Assembly (NCBI GenBank): GCA_904502165.1
Contig: CAJGDB010000050.1
Location: 1 to 12,862 of the forward strand
Source of the DNA: an uncultured Akkermansia sp.
Lineage (GTDB): Bacteria; Verrucomicrobiota; Verrucomicrobiia; Verrucomicrobiales; Akkermansiaceae
DNA: 12,862 nucleotides
Direction of reading: 5' to 3'
Both the position numbers and the translations under genes were made by a program. This document shows, piece by piece, positions 1 to 7,121 of this stretch (within the stretch, counting starts at the first letter, position 1; each line of letters starts with the position of its first letter). The notes below the pieces were generated by a model. It was given only the letters and a program-made list of their open reading frames with translations. It did not search any database and had not been told where the DNA came from.

Positions 1-1
1 A

Positions 2-1546
2 GCCGAGGTGTTTGACCCGAAGGCCTGGCAGCGCATCAAGGAACGCACAGCTGAAATCAAGATTGATGTGAAGCCGGATGTTCCCTCCACCCTGCAGGCT
101 ACGCTGCGCCCGTACCAGATTGAAGGTTTCCACTTCCTGGCCTACCTGGCTGAGAACGGATTCGGTGGTATTCTGGCTGACGATATGGGTCTGGGTAAGA
201 CGATTCAGTCCATTACCTACATGCTGTGGCTGCGCGAGGATTACATCCGCCGCAACAAGCAGGGCCGCAAGAAGGTGACTATTCCCCCGGTTCTCATTGT
301 TTGCCCGAAATCCGTGTTGGATGTGTGGGCCAGCGAAACCGAGAAATTCGCCCCTGGCGTGCGCGTCATGGTTATCCGCAACAAGGAACAGGCTGATGTG
401 GAGAACATTCTGACCAACTATGATATGGTGGTCATCAACTACGCCCAGCTCCGCGTCTGCGGTGAGCAGATTAACGCCATCAAGTGGCTTACTGTGATTC
501 TGGACGAAGGCCAGCAGATCAAGAACCCGGATTCCAAGGCAGCCAAGGCAGCCCGCGAAATCAATGCGTACAACCGCCTGGTGCTTTCCGGTACACCTAT
601 CGAAAACCGCCTGCTGGATATGTGGTCGCTCATGGCCTTTGCCATGCCCGGTGTGCTGGGTAGCCGTGCTTACTTCAAGAAGCGCTTCGACAAACGCAAG
701 GATTCCCAGAGCCAGAACCGCCTGGCGGCGCGTCTTAAGCCCTTCCTGCTGCGCCGTACCAAGCAGCAGGTGGCCAAGGATCTCCCGCCGCGTACAGAAG
801 AAGAAGTATATGCCAAGATGGAAGGTATTCAGCGCCAGCTGTACAAGGCAGAACTTCGCCGCATTCAGAAGGCGCTTCTCGGTGTGGATTCCGACGAATC
901 GGTGAAGAAGAATTCCTTTGCCATTCTGCAGGGCCTCATGCGTCTGCGCCAGATATGCTGTCACCCGGGTCTGGTGGATCCGAAGTATGCCAAGGAAGAC
1001 AGCGCCAAACTCACCGCCCTCTTCTACCTGCTCGACCAGCTGCGCGAGGAAGGCCACAAGGTGCTGGTGTTCTCTCAGTTTGTCTCCATGCTCGAAATCA
1101 TCAAGAGCAAGCTCGAGGAGAACAACTATCCGTATAACTACCTCACGGGGCAGACCAAGGATCGTAAGGCGGAGATTGAGAAATTCCAGACCACCAAGGA
1201 ACCCAGCGTGTTCCTGCTTTCCCTCAAAGCTGGTGGTGCCGGTCTGAACCTTACCTCTGCCTCCTACGTCATCCTGTACGATCCGTGGTGGAACCCGGCT
1301 GTGGAAAGTCAGGCTATCGACCGTACGCACCGAATCGGCCAGAAGAACAAGGTTATTGCCTATCGTCTGCTCACCCGCGATTCCGTGGAAGAGAAGATTC
1401 GCGTGCTGCAGCACCAGAAGAATCAGCTCGTCACCAACGTGCTGGGCGATGAAGGCTTCGCCTCCAGCCTCGACCTCAATGATCTGCAGTTCATCCTGGC
1501 CCATGGCGGCGAGGATAACGACGATGATGTCGTGGTCGATGTGTAA
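2..1546 (+). CDS. SNF2-family DNA-dependent ATPase/helicase, C-terminal part (5' end outside window)
   Basis: This is the ATPase core of a Swi2/Snf2 superfamily 2 protein, a double-stranded DNA translocase likely to remodel protein-DNA or nucleic-acid complexes in the cytoplasm. Numbering from the GTG at 8, motif I (ADDMGLGKT) is at about residues 57-65, the Walker B box reads DEGQ (166-169), and motif III (SGTPIEN) is at 194-200. The second RecA lobe has VFSQF near 354 and motifs V/VI from about 406 to 445 (AGGAGLNL, DRTHRIGQ), closing with an acidic tail. The frame is open to the window edge and GCC-GAG precedes the GTG, so that GTG is probably internal. Bacterial relatives are usually about 900-1100 residues with an N-terminal SWIM-type or accessory region, which would lie upstream. 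DEGQ instead of the commoner DEAQ/DEAH is a minor oddity. The family call is secure; the biological role is unknown. Confidence 0.95.
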   Translation, partial: AEVFDPKAWQRIKERTAEIKIDVKPDVPSTLQATLRPYQIEGFHFLAYLAENGFGGILADDMGLGKTIQSITYMLWLREDYIRRNKQGRKKVTIPPVLIVCPKSVLDVWASETEKFAPGVRVMVIRNKEQADVENILTNYDMVVINYAQLRVCGEQINAIKWLTVILDEGQQIKNPDSKAAKAAREINAYNRLVLSGTPIENRLLDMWSLMAFAMPGVLGSRAYFKKRFDKRKDSQSQNRLAARLKPFLLRRTKQQVAKDLPPRTEEEVYAKMEGIQRQLYKAELRRIQKALLGVDSDESVKKNSFAILQGLMRLRQICCHPGLVDPKYAKEDSAKLTALFYLLDQLREEGHKVLVFSQFVSMLEIIKSKLEENNYPYNYLTGQTKDRKAEIEKFQTTKEPSVFLLSLKAGGAGLNLTSASYVILYDPWWNPAVESQAIDRTHRIGQKNKVIAYRLLTRDSVEEKIRVLQHQKNQLVTNVLGDEGFASSLDLNDLQFILAHGGEDNDDDVVVDV

Positions 1547-1560
1547 AAGAGCTTATCTGA

Positions 1561-1590
1561 AGCCCCATCCGCAAGGATGGGGCTTTTTTT
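1561..1590 (+). terminator. Intrinsic terminator after the SNF2 gene
   Basis: A perfect 10-bp stem, AGCCCCATCC (1561-1570) pairing with GGATGGGGCT (1575-1584), encloses a GCAA (GNRA) tetraloop. A run of seven T follows at 1584-1590. It begins 14 nt after the SNF2 stop codon and isolates that gene from sulP. This is the clearest terminator in the window. Confidence 0.95.
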
Positions 1591-1655
1591 GGGGGCGCAA
1601 CGGCTGCGGATGCCGCGCAAAGCCCTCTATAACGCGGAAAAATGATGATTTTGGC

Positions 1656-1684
1656 TTTACAAGAATCATAGGTGGGCGTATAAA
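1656..1684 (+). promoter_or_regulatory. sigma70-like promoter of sulP
   Basis: TTTACA (1656-1661, 5/6 match to TTGACA) and TATAAA (1679-1684, 5/6 match to TATAAT) are separated by exactly 17 bp. The predicted transcription start, about 1691, lies past the upstream GTG at 1687 but just before the ATG at 1696. That ATG would therefore be read with a leader of only about 5 nt. The AGGTGG at 1670-1675, which looks like a Shine-Dalgarno site for the GTG, falls inside the promoter spacer and would not be transcribed. Confidence 0.7.
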
Positions 1685-1695
1685 AAGTGTCTGTT

Positions 1696-3402
1696 ATGCA
1701 CGCTCCAAGTATTGTTGGTTCCCTCAAGAACTATAATCGCAAGACTTTCTTTTCCGATCTGGGTGCTGGTCTCACCGTAGGTGTGGTGGCGCTGCCGCTC
1801 GCCATGGCCTTTGCCATTGCCTGCGGAAGTAGTGAAATCACCCCCTCAACCGGGCTTATCACGGCTGTGGTAGCCGGTTTTCTTATCTCCCTGCTGGGTG
1901 GCAGTAAGTTTCAGATTGGTGGCCCGACGGGTGCCTTTGTCGTACTGATTTCCGGTGTGGTGGGTAGTTTCGGTTTTTCTGGCCTGATACTCTGCACGCT
2001 GCTGGCGGGGCTGTTCCTGATTCTCTTTGGTGTATGCCGCATGGGGTCACTCATCAAGTTCATCCCCTATCCGGTGACTACCGGCTTTACCAGCGGTATT
2101 GCCGTGACTATTTTCTGCACGCAGGTCAAGGACCTGTTCGGCTTGAAGATTGAAAGTGCTGTTCCGGCAGAGTTCATTGCCAAATGGGAGTGTTACTTTG
2201 CCCATTTCCACACTGTGAACTACTGGGCGCTGGGCTTGTCTGTGCTGACGGTAGCTGTTATTCTGATTACCAAGCGTCTTTTCCCGAAAGCTCCGTTCAT
2301 GCTGGTCGGTATGCTGGTCAGCACCATCGTGTGCCAGCTCTTCCACCTGCCTGTGGAAACCATCGGTTCCCGCTTCGGCGAGCTGCCGCAGGGACTTCCC
2401 ATGCCGAGCCTGCCGGAGGTGGACTGGAAGAACCTGCCGCAGCTGGTGCAGCCTGCCTTCGTCATCGCGCTGCTGGCTGCCATTGAATCGCTGCTGAGCG
2501 CCAGCGTGGCAGATGGTATGACGGGTTCCCGCCACCACCCGAACACAGAGCTGATAGGGCAGGGTGTGGGTAATATGGCCTCCGCGCTCTTCGGCGGTAT
2601 TCCCGCAACCGGTGCTATCGCCCGCACGGCAACCAACATCCGCGCCGGCGGTAAGACCCCCGTTTCCGGCATCATTCATGCCCTTACGCTTCTGCTGATT
2701 CTCATGCTTGCCGGGCAATATGCCGCTATGGTTCCCCTGGCTGCGCTGGCGGGTATTCTGGTGATTGTCTGCTGGAACATGGCAGAGGTTTCCACCTTTA
2801 TCCACCTGCTGCAGGGGCCGCGTCAGGATGCCGTGGTGCTCTGCCTTACCTTTATCCTCACCGTGCTGATTGACCTGGTGGTGGCAGTGGAGGTGGGGGT
2901 GGTGCTCGCCGCTCTGCTGTTCATTGGCCGCATGGCTCAGATAAGCAATGTGGAATCCATCTCCCGTGAGCTGGAAGGCGAGGACCCGGAGGAACAGCCC
3001 TCCCGTTCCCGCTACCTGCGCCACGTGCCTGAGAATGTGGAAATCTTCGACGTGCAGGGCCCGTTCTTCTTTGGCGCGGTAGAGCAGTTCAAAGATCGCG
3101 TTTTCCGTAACCTCGGGCGCGAGGTGGATTATGTGCTGCTGCGCCTGCGACTGGTGCCTGCGCTTGATGCCTCCGGCCTGCATGCCCTGGAAGACTTCCT
3201 GGCCTACTGTCATCGCCGCAACATCACGCTGCTGCTCTGTGGTGTGCAGAAACAGCCCCACAAGGTCATCCGCCGCGATTCTCCCTTCATGAGCGAGCTG
3301 CATGCAGAGAACATCTGCGAGAATATCGACGCAGCTCTGGAGCGCATTCAGCAGCTGGAGGCAGAGAAGAAAGCCCTGGCTGTACCGCGGGTGGAAGACT
3401 GA
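1696..3402 (+). CDS. SulP-family anion transporter with C-terminal STAS domain
   Basis: This inner-membrane SLC26/SulP permease probably imports an inorganic anion such as sulfate or bicarbonate; substrate cannot be read from sequence. Residues of about 20-415 are a chain of hydrophobic segments with the family's GGPTGAF motif at 75-81. A cytoplasmic STAS domain spans roughly 447-550, including the conserved DASG at 491-494, and a short charged tail follows. At 568 residues the length is normal for the family. An in-frame GTG at 1687 would add three residues, but the promoter places the transcription start downstream of it, so I prefer the ATG at 1696. The gene stands alone between the SNF2 terminator and the small lipoprotein gene. 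No carbonic anhydrase or sulfate-assimilation gene lies beside it to suggest the substrate. Confidence 0.95.
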   Translation: MHAPSIVGSLKNYNRKTFFSDLGAGLTVGVVALPLAMAFAIACGSSEITPSTGLITAVVAGFLISLLGGSKFQIGGPTGAFVVLISGVVGSFGFSGLILCTLLAGLFLILFGVCRMGSLIKFIPYPVTTGFTSGIAVTIFCTQVKDLFGLKIESAVPAEFIAKWECYFAHFHTVNYWALGLSVLTVAVILITKRLFPKAPFMLVGMLVSTIVCQLFHLPVETIGSRFGELPQGLPMPSLPEVDWKNLPQLVQPAFVIALLAAIESLLSASVADGMTGSRHHPNTELIGQGVGNMASALFGGIPATGAIARTATNIRAGGKTPVSGIIHALTLLLILMLAGQYAAMVPLAALAGILVIVCWNMAEVSTFIHLLQGPRQDAVVLCLTFILTVLIDLVVAVEVGVVLAALLFIGRMAQISNVESISRELEGEDPEEQPSRSRYLRHVPENVEIFDVQGPFFFGAVEQFKDRVFRNLGREVDYVLLRLRLVPALDASGLHALEDFLAYCHRRNITLLLCGVQKQPHKVIRRDSPFMSELHAENICENIDAALERIQQLEAEKKALAVPRVED

Positions 3403-3422
3403 TATTCTGGCTCACTTTGTGC

Positions 3423-3451
3423 TTGAAAAAAGCGTCTTTTTGCGTTTCAAT
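3423..3451 (+). promoter_or_regulatory. Candidate promoter of the small lipoprotein gene
   Basis: TTGAAA (3423-3428, 5/6 match) and TTCAAT (3446-3451, 4/6) are spaced 17 bp apart. The -10 ends 7 nt before the ATG at 3459, which would give an essentially leaderless message. The geometry matches the other unit starts in this window. The -10 is weak, so this is moderate evidence only. Confidence 0.45.
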
Positions 3452-3470
3452 AGAGCGCATGAAGACGCTT
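3430..3470. repeat. 9-bp inverted repeat across the small lipoprotein start
   Basis: AAGCGTCTT (3430-3438) is repeated in inverse orientation as AAGACGCTT (3462-3470), with arm centres 32 bp apart, about three helical turns. The first arm lies in the spacer of the candidate promoter and the second in codons 2-4 of the lipoprotein gene. On a read-through transcript from sulP it could form a hairpin with the ATG in its loop. On a leaderless transcript the first arm would be absent, so a DNA operator is the other reading. Confidence 0.5.
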
Positions 3471-3596
3471 GCTTTTGTAATGGCTTCCGCCGCAGCTCTC
3501 CTGGCTCTTTCCTCCTGCGGAGAGTGCGCCTGCAATTCCTATCATCCGGATGCACTGCGTGATGTACCGGTGCGTTCCTATCGCAGCTTTGAATAA
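3459..3596 (+). CDS. Small lipoprotein, 45 residues
   Basis: A short frame runs from the ATG at 3459 to the TAA at 3594-3596. It encodes a classic lipoprotein signal: M-K start, a hydrophobic core, and the lipobox LSSC with the lipidated cysteine at residue 20. The mature part would be only about 26 residues, with further cysteines at 23 and 25 (CGECAC pattern), then a tail rich in Tyr, Arg and Pro. No known family is recognised. A candidate promoter lies just upstream, and hflX starts 8 nt after its stop, so the two may be co-transcribed. Such short peptides with a lipobox are easily missed by gene finders. The signal sequence is convincing; function is unknown, and a pseudogene remnant of a longer lipoprotein cannot be excluded. 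Confidence 0.72.
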   Translation: MKTLAFVMASAAALLALSSCGECACNSYHPDALRDVPVRSYRSFE

Positions 3597-3604
3597 TACC
3601 GGCT

Positions 3605-4915
3605 ATGTCGTTTGAAATCCGCGAGAAACCGGAGATGGTGGAGCGCGCCCTGCTGGTGGGGCTGGGTATGCCGGGAGACACCCGGCGTGAGCGCGCAGCC
3701 CTGCTGGCTGAGCTGGAGGATCTGGTGAGCAATCTGGGTATCGGGATTGTGGGTACCATGCTCGAGTTCACCCGTGAAGTGCAGGCCAAATATCTTTGCG
3801 GTATCGGCAAGGCCGAGGAAATCCGCGACCGCGTGCAGGAGCTGAATGCCGACTGCCTTATTTTTGATAACCTGCTTTCTCCGAGTCAGCAGCGCGAGTG
3901 GGAAAAACTGGCAGATGTGACGGTGATTGACCGTGAAGAGGTTATCCTTGATATCTTTGCCAAGCGGGCCCGCACCCGCGAGGCCGTGATGCAGGTGGAC
4001 CTCGCCCGCATGCAGTATGCCTTACCCCGCATGACGGGTATGTGGAAGCACCTCGACCGCCAGCGTGGAGGCAGCGGCGGTGGCAAGGGTGGCGGTGCTG
4101 CTGCCCGTGGTGAAGGTGAAAAACAGATTGAGGTGGACCGCCGCCTGGCGCGCGAGCGCATTGAAGCCATCCGCGATGAACTGGAGATAGTGCGCCGCCA
4201 GCGCGGGACTCAGCGCAAGGAACGCACTCGCCAGGGGATTCCAACCGCTGCCATAGTAGGCTATACCAATGCCGGCAAGAGCTCTTTGCTCAACCTGGTG
4301 ACCGGGGCTGGGGTGCTGGCTCAGAATATTCTTTTCGCAACGCTCGATACGACCAGTCGCAAGATTGAGCTGCCCGATGGCCAGCCCCTGGTGCTGACTG
4401 ATACAGTCGGCTTTATCCGCAACCTGCCACACCGCCTGGTGGAGGCCTTCAAGTCTACGCTGGAAGAAGCGGTCCTTGCCGATTTCCTGATTCAGGTAGT
4501 GGATGCGAGTGATGAAGATGCCCTGCGGCACTACGAAACTACCTGCGAGGTACTCAACAGCCTCGGCGCTGCGGATAAACCCATGGTGGTGGTCTGGAAT
4601 AAGTGCGACCTCATTCCTGAAGAGATGCGCGAGGTGACACTTGCTGCCCTGGCAGAAAAAGTCTCGTGTCCCAGCCTGACGATGAGTGTTCTGGAAGAAC
4701 AGGGCGTGGATGCCCTGATGGCTTCCTGCGTGGAAATGCTGTCTCACCGGGTGGAGCGCCAGACCTACCGCATCCCCCTGGCAGAAAGCCGCATCATTGC
4801 CATCATGCACCGCGATGGCAAAGTTCTCAATACGGAATACGAAGGGAATGATGCTATTGTGGAAGCCATTCTGCCTAAGGAATTTGCTGCCCGTATCGCT
4901 CTGTACCGCGTATGA
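3605..4915 (+). CDS. hflX: GTPase HflX, ribosome-associated
   Basis: HflX is a translational GTPase-family protein that binds the 50S subunit and splits stalled or heat-stressed ribosomes. The N-terminal HflX domain covers about residues 15-150. A linker of glycines, about 155-170, leads into a long helical region with GEKQIEVDRR at 171-180. The G domain follows: G1 GYTNAGKSS (219-227), G2 region around 244-252, G3 DTVGF (266-270) and G4 NKCD (332-335). The 436-residue length is normal. The usual GGxGxRGPGE motif before the helices is replaced by an expanded run of Gly/Ala ending RGEGE, so the conserved proline is missing. No Shine-Dalgarno site is visible before the ATG; translation may be coupled to the small lipoprotein gene 8 nt upstream. 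It overlaps the next gene by ATGA. Confidence 0.96.
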   Translation: MSFEIREKPEMVERALLVGLGMPGDTRRERAALLAELEDLVSNLGIGIVGTMLEFTREVQAKYLCGIGKAEEIRDRVQELNADCLIFDNLLSPSQQREWEKLADVTVIDREEVILDIFAKRARTREAVMQVDLARMQYALPRMTGMWKHLDRQRGGSGGGKGGGAAARGEGEKQIEVDRRLARERIEAIRDELEIVRRQRGTQRKERTRQGIPTAAIVGYTNAGKSSLLNLVTGAGVLAQNILFATLDTTSRKIELPDGQPLVLTDTVGFIRNLPHRLVEAFKSTLEEAVLADFLIQVVDASDEDALRHYETTCEVLNSLGAADKPMVVVWNKCDLIPEEMREVTLAALAEKVSCPSLTMSVLEEQGVDALMASCVEMLSHRVERQTYRIPLAESRIIAIMHRDGKVLNTEYEGNDAIVEAILPKEFAARIALYRV

Positions 4916-5556
4916 AGGCATTACTGCCAGTGCTGATTCTGCTGACTGCCTGCACCCAGAACGAAGTGGTGGATTTGCAGGCCTACTACCGCGCAGAGGG
5001 CGATCGGCTGGATGCAGAGGCCCGCAACAAACGGGTTGCCTATACCTTTGAGGATTTCATAGCCAGCCCCGGCTACCGCGAAACCCGCGATATGTGGCGG
5101 GGTGCAGCGCTGGAGCAGTATGCGCCGCAGGATTCCCGCGTGGAATTCCTGCTGGATATTCAGCGCGGCCGCCTGTATATTCACGATACCATTGCCATGG
5201 ACTTCCCCATATGCTCCGGCCGGGTGGGCGGTTCTGAAACCCCGGTTGGCAGGTTCCGCATTACCCAGAAAATCCGTGAGCATCGCTCCAACCGCTATGG
5301 CGTATTCTTGAGTGAGGATGGGACACAGGTGCTCCAGCGCGGCGTTTCCTCTACGGATGTGCCGCCGCCTGGTGCGGTGTTTGAGGGCGCGGATATGCCG
5401 TATTGGATGCGCTTCAACGGCCCTGTCGGTATGCATGTCGGCAAGGTGTACCGCGATTCTGATTCGCATGGCTGCGTGCGAATTCCAGAAGAAGCCTGCA
5501 GTATTCTTTTTGAAAAAATGGATCTGGGCTCCAGAGTCATTGTGAAAGAGAGATGA
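4912..5556 (+). CDS. L,D-transpeptidase (YkuD fold), predicted lipoprotein
   Basis: This predicted periplasmic enzyme belongs to the YkuD/L,D-transpeptidase family, which makes 3-3 cross-links in peptidoglycan or attaches proteins to it. A signal sequence ends in the lipobox LTAC, so Cys14 is probably lipidated and the enzyme membrane-anchored. The catalytic domain runs from about 76 to 212. It has a conserved His at 175 (GMHVG) and the signature SHGCVR at 185-190, with Cys188 as nucleophile, His186 and Arg190. PVGRF at 111-115 is the usual glycine-containing element ahead of the core. No peptidoglycan-binding domain is seen. The ATG at 4912 overlaps the hflX stop (ATGA), and its own stop overlaps the next start in the same way, so the three genes are very likely one operon with coupled translation. 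The physiological substrate is unknown. Confidence 0.9.
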   Translation: MKALLPVLILLTACTQNEVVDLQAYYRAEGDRLDAEARNKRVAYTFEDFIASPGYRETRDMWRGAALEQYAPQDSRVEFLLDIQRGRLYIHDTIAMDFPICSGRVGGSETPVGRFRITQKIREHRSNRYGVFLSEDGTQVLQRGVSSTDVPPPGAVFEGADMPYWMRFNGPVGMHVGKVYRDSDSHGCVRIPEEACSILFEKMDLGSRVIVKER

Positions 5557-7118
5557 TTACACGATTGCATTCTGCTGCGGTTGAGGGAATCAACGGCTAT
5601 GAAGTTCAGGTGGAGGTAGATGCCCGCCCTGTGGAGGATGTGGGCCGTATTACTGTGGTGGGATTGCCTGATGCGGCGGTGCGTGAAAGTGTGCAGCGTG
5701 TTACGGCCGCGCTGGCCAACAGCTCTTTCTTCCGCCCCGGGGATATGAATGTGACGGTGAACCTTGCACCGGCAGATGTGCGGAAACAGGGGCCCGGTTT
5801 CGACCTGCCTATTGCCCTGGCGCTGGAAATGGCTATTCAGGAAAACTACCGCGAGGTGCCGGAGTCCTTCAAGCGCCGCGTGCCCACCGGGTTGGATGCC
5901 TGGTGCCTGGTAGGTGAGCTGGCTCTGGATGGTGTGGTGCGCGGGGTTCGCGGCGTGCTCCCCCTGGCGGTTGCTGCACGCGATGCCGGGCGGCGGTATA
6001 TGATGGTGCCTCCGGAGAATGCCGCAGAAGCTGCCGTGGTGGACGGCCTGATTGTGTATACCGTGGAGACACTGCGCGAGGCGTGGGAGGTCCTGCTGCA
6101 TCCTGCGGCCCATACTCCCTATACCTTGCCGGATGAGCTGCCCCCTCTGCCGGCAGAAGTGGATTTTGATGAAGTGAAGGGCCAGCCTTATGCCCGCCGT
6201 GCCATGGAGATAGCCGCCTCCGGTGGCCATAACCTGCTCATGTGCGGCAGCCCCGGCAGCGGCAAGAGTATGTTGGCGACCCGCTTGCCTACCATATTGC
6301 CTCCGCTCACCCAGGAGGAGTCACTGGAGGTGAGCAAAATTCACTCCGTGTGCGGATTGCTGCCCCGCACAGGAGGCCTGCTGGTTCACCGCCCGTTCCG
6401 CAGCCCGCATCATACGATATCGGATGTGGGCCTCATGGGGGGTGGTTCCACCATATCACCGGGGGAAATCTCGCTGGCTCACCACGGGGTTCTGTTTCTG
6501 GATGAGCTGCCGGAATTTGCCCGGCGTACCCTGGAGACGCTGCGCCAGCCGCTGGAAAGCGGCGCGGTGACCATTTCGCGTGCCAGCGGCAGTATGGATT
6601 TTCCCTGTGCGTTCATGTTTGTTGCGGCCATGAATCCGTGTCCCTGCGGCTATCTGGGGGATACCACGCACCGCTGCCGTTGTTCACCAGCAGATGTGAC
6701 CCGGTACCGCAAGAAGATTTCCGGCCCTTTGCTGGATCGCTTTGATATCATTATCGAAGTGCCACCAGTTGACCCGGCCAGCCTGTTGGCCCGCCCCGAT
6801 GGTGAGAGCAGCGCCGCCATCCGCGCCCGGGTGGTGGCTGCCCGCGCACGGCAGATGCAGCGTTATGCTGAGACCGGCGCAACATGCAACGCCCGCCTGA
6901 GCAGCAAAAAACTGCGCCAGGTCTGTCCCCTTACTCCCTCTCAGCAGCAACTGCTGCTGGATGCCGTGGAGCAGCTGGGGCTTTCGGCCCGTGCCTTTGA
7001 CCGCATTCTGCGTGTTACCCGCACCATTGCCGACCTGGCCGGGTGCGAGACACCGACGGATGCCCACTTGTTCGAGGCCATCCAGTTCCGCCAGTTTGAA
7101 AGCCAGCTCCGGGGCTGA
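5553..7118 (+). CDS. comM: ComM/YifB-family AAA+ ATPase (Mg-chelatase-like)
   Basis: YifB/ComM proteins are AAA+ ATPases; ComM of naturally competent bacteria is a hexameric helicase that promotes branch migration when incoming DNA integrates. The N-terminal ChlI-type domain (about 1-170, with VVGLPDAAVRES at about 35-46) is followed by Walker A GSPGSGKS at 232-239 and Walker B LFLDE with the acidic pair at 317-318. A cysteine cluster starts with CPCG at 363-366 and continues CRCS, a likely zinc site. A C-terminal Mg-chelatase helical domain ends at 521. Length is typical (about 500-520). The start ATG overlaps the L,D-transpeptidase stop (ATGA), and AAAGAGAG precedes it as a plausible ribosome site. 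The family is certain; a role in transformation is inferred, since no other competence gene is present here. Confidence 0.95.
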   Translation: MITRLHSAAVEGINGYEVQVEVDARPVEDVGRITVVGLPDAAVRESVQRVTAALANSSFFRPGDMNVTVNLAPADVRKQGPGFDLPIALALEMAIQENYREVPESFKRRVPTGLDAWCLVGELALDGVVRGVRGVLPLAVAARDAGRRYMMVPPENAAEAAVVDGLIVYTVETLREAWEVLLHPAAHTPYTLPDELPPLPAEVDFDEVKGQPYARRAMEIAASGGHNLLMCGSPGSGKSMLATRLPTILPPLTQEESLEVSKIHSVCGLLPRTGGLLVHRPFRSPHHTISDVGLMGGGSTISPGEISLAHHGVLFLDELPEFARRTLETLRQPLESGAVTISRASGSMDFPCAFMFVAAMNPCPCGYLGDTTHRCRCSPADVTRYRKKISGPLLDRFDIIIEVPPVDPASLLARPDGESSAAIRARVVAARARQMQRYAETGATCNARLSSKKLRQVCPLTPSQQQLLLDAVEQLGLSARAFDRILRVTRTIADLAGCETPTDAHLFEAIQFRQFESQLRG

Positions 7119-7121
7119 TGC

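Noticed and set aside
1687..1695. GTG start for sulP with AGGTGG as ribosome site
   Set aside because: Both lie at or upstream of the transcription start predicted from the TTTACA-17-TATAAA promoter; the ATG at 1696 fits better, though only 5'-end mapping would settle it.
2047..3303. 418-codon antisense open frame across sulP
   Set aside because: It is His/Gln-rich with no domain and lies wholly opposite the well-supported SulP gene; it is a composition-driven shadow.
3425..3441. AAAAAG-CGT-CTTTTT as a sulP terminator
   Set aside because: The stem is six pairs, nearly all A-T, with a 3-nt loop and no T tract after it; too weak for intrinsic termination.
4022..4921. 299-codon antisense frame across hflX
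   Set aside because: No motif or promoter; fully covered by HflX, whose GTPase motifs are intact.
5295..6230. 311-codon antisense frame across the L,D-transpeptidase and comM
   Set aside because: It crosses two confirmed genes on the other strand and shows no recognisable motif.
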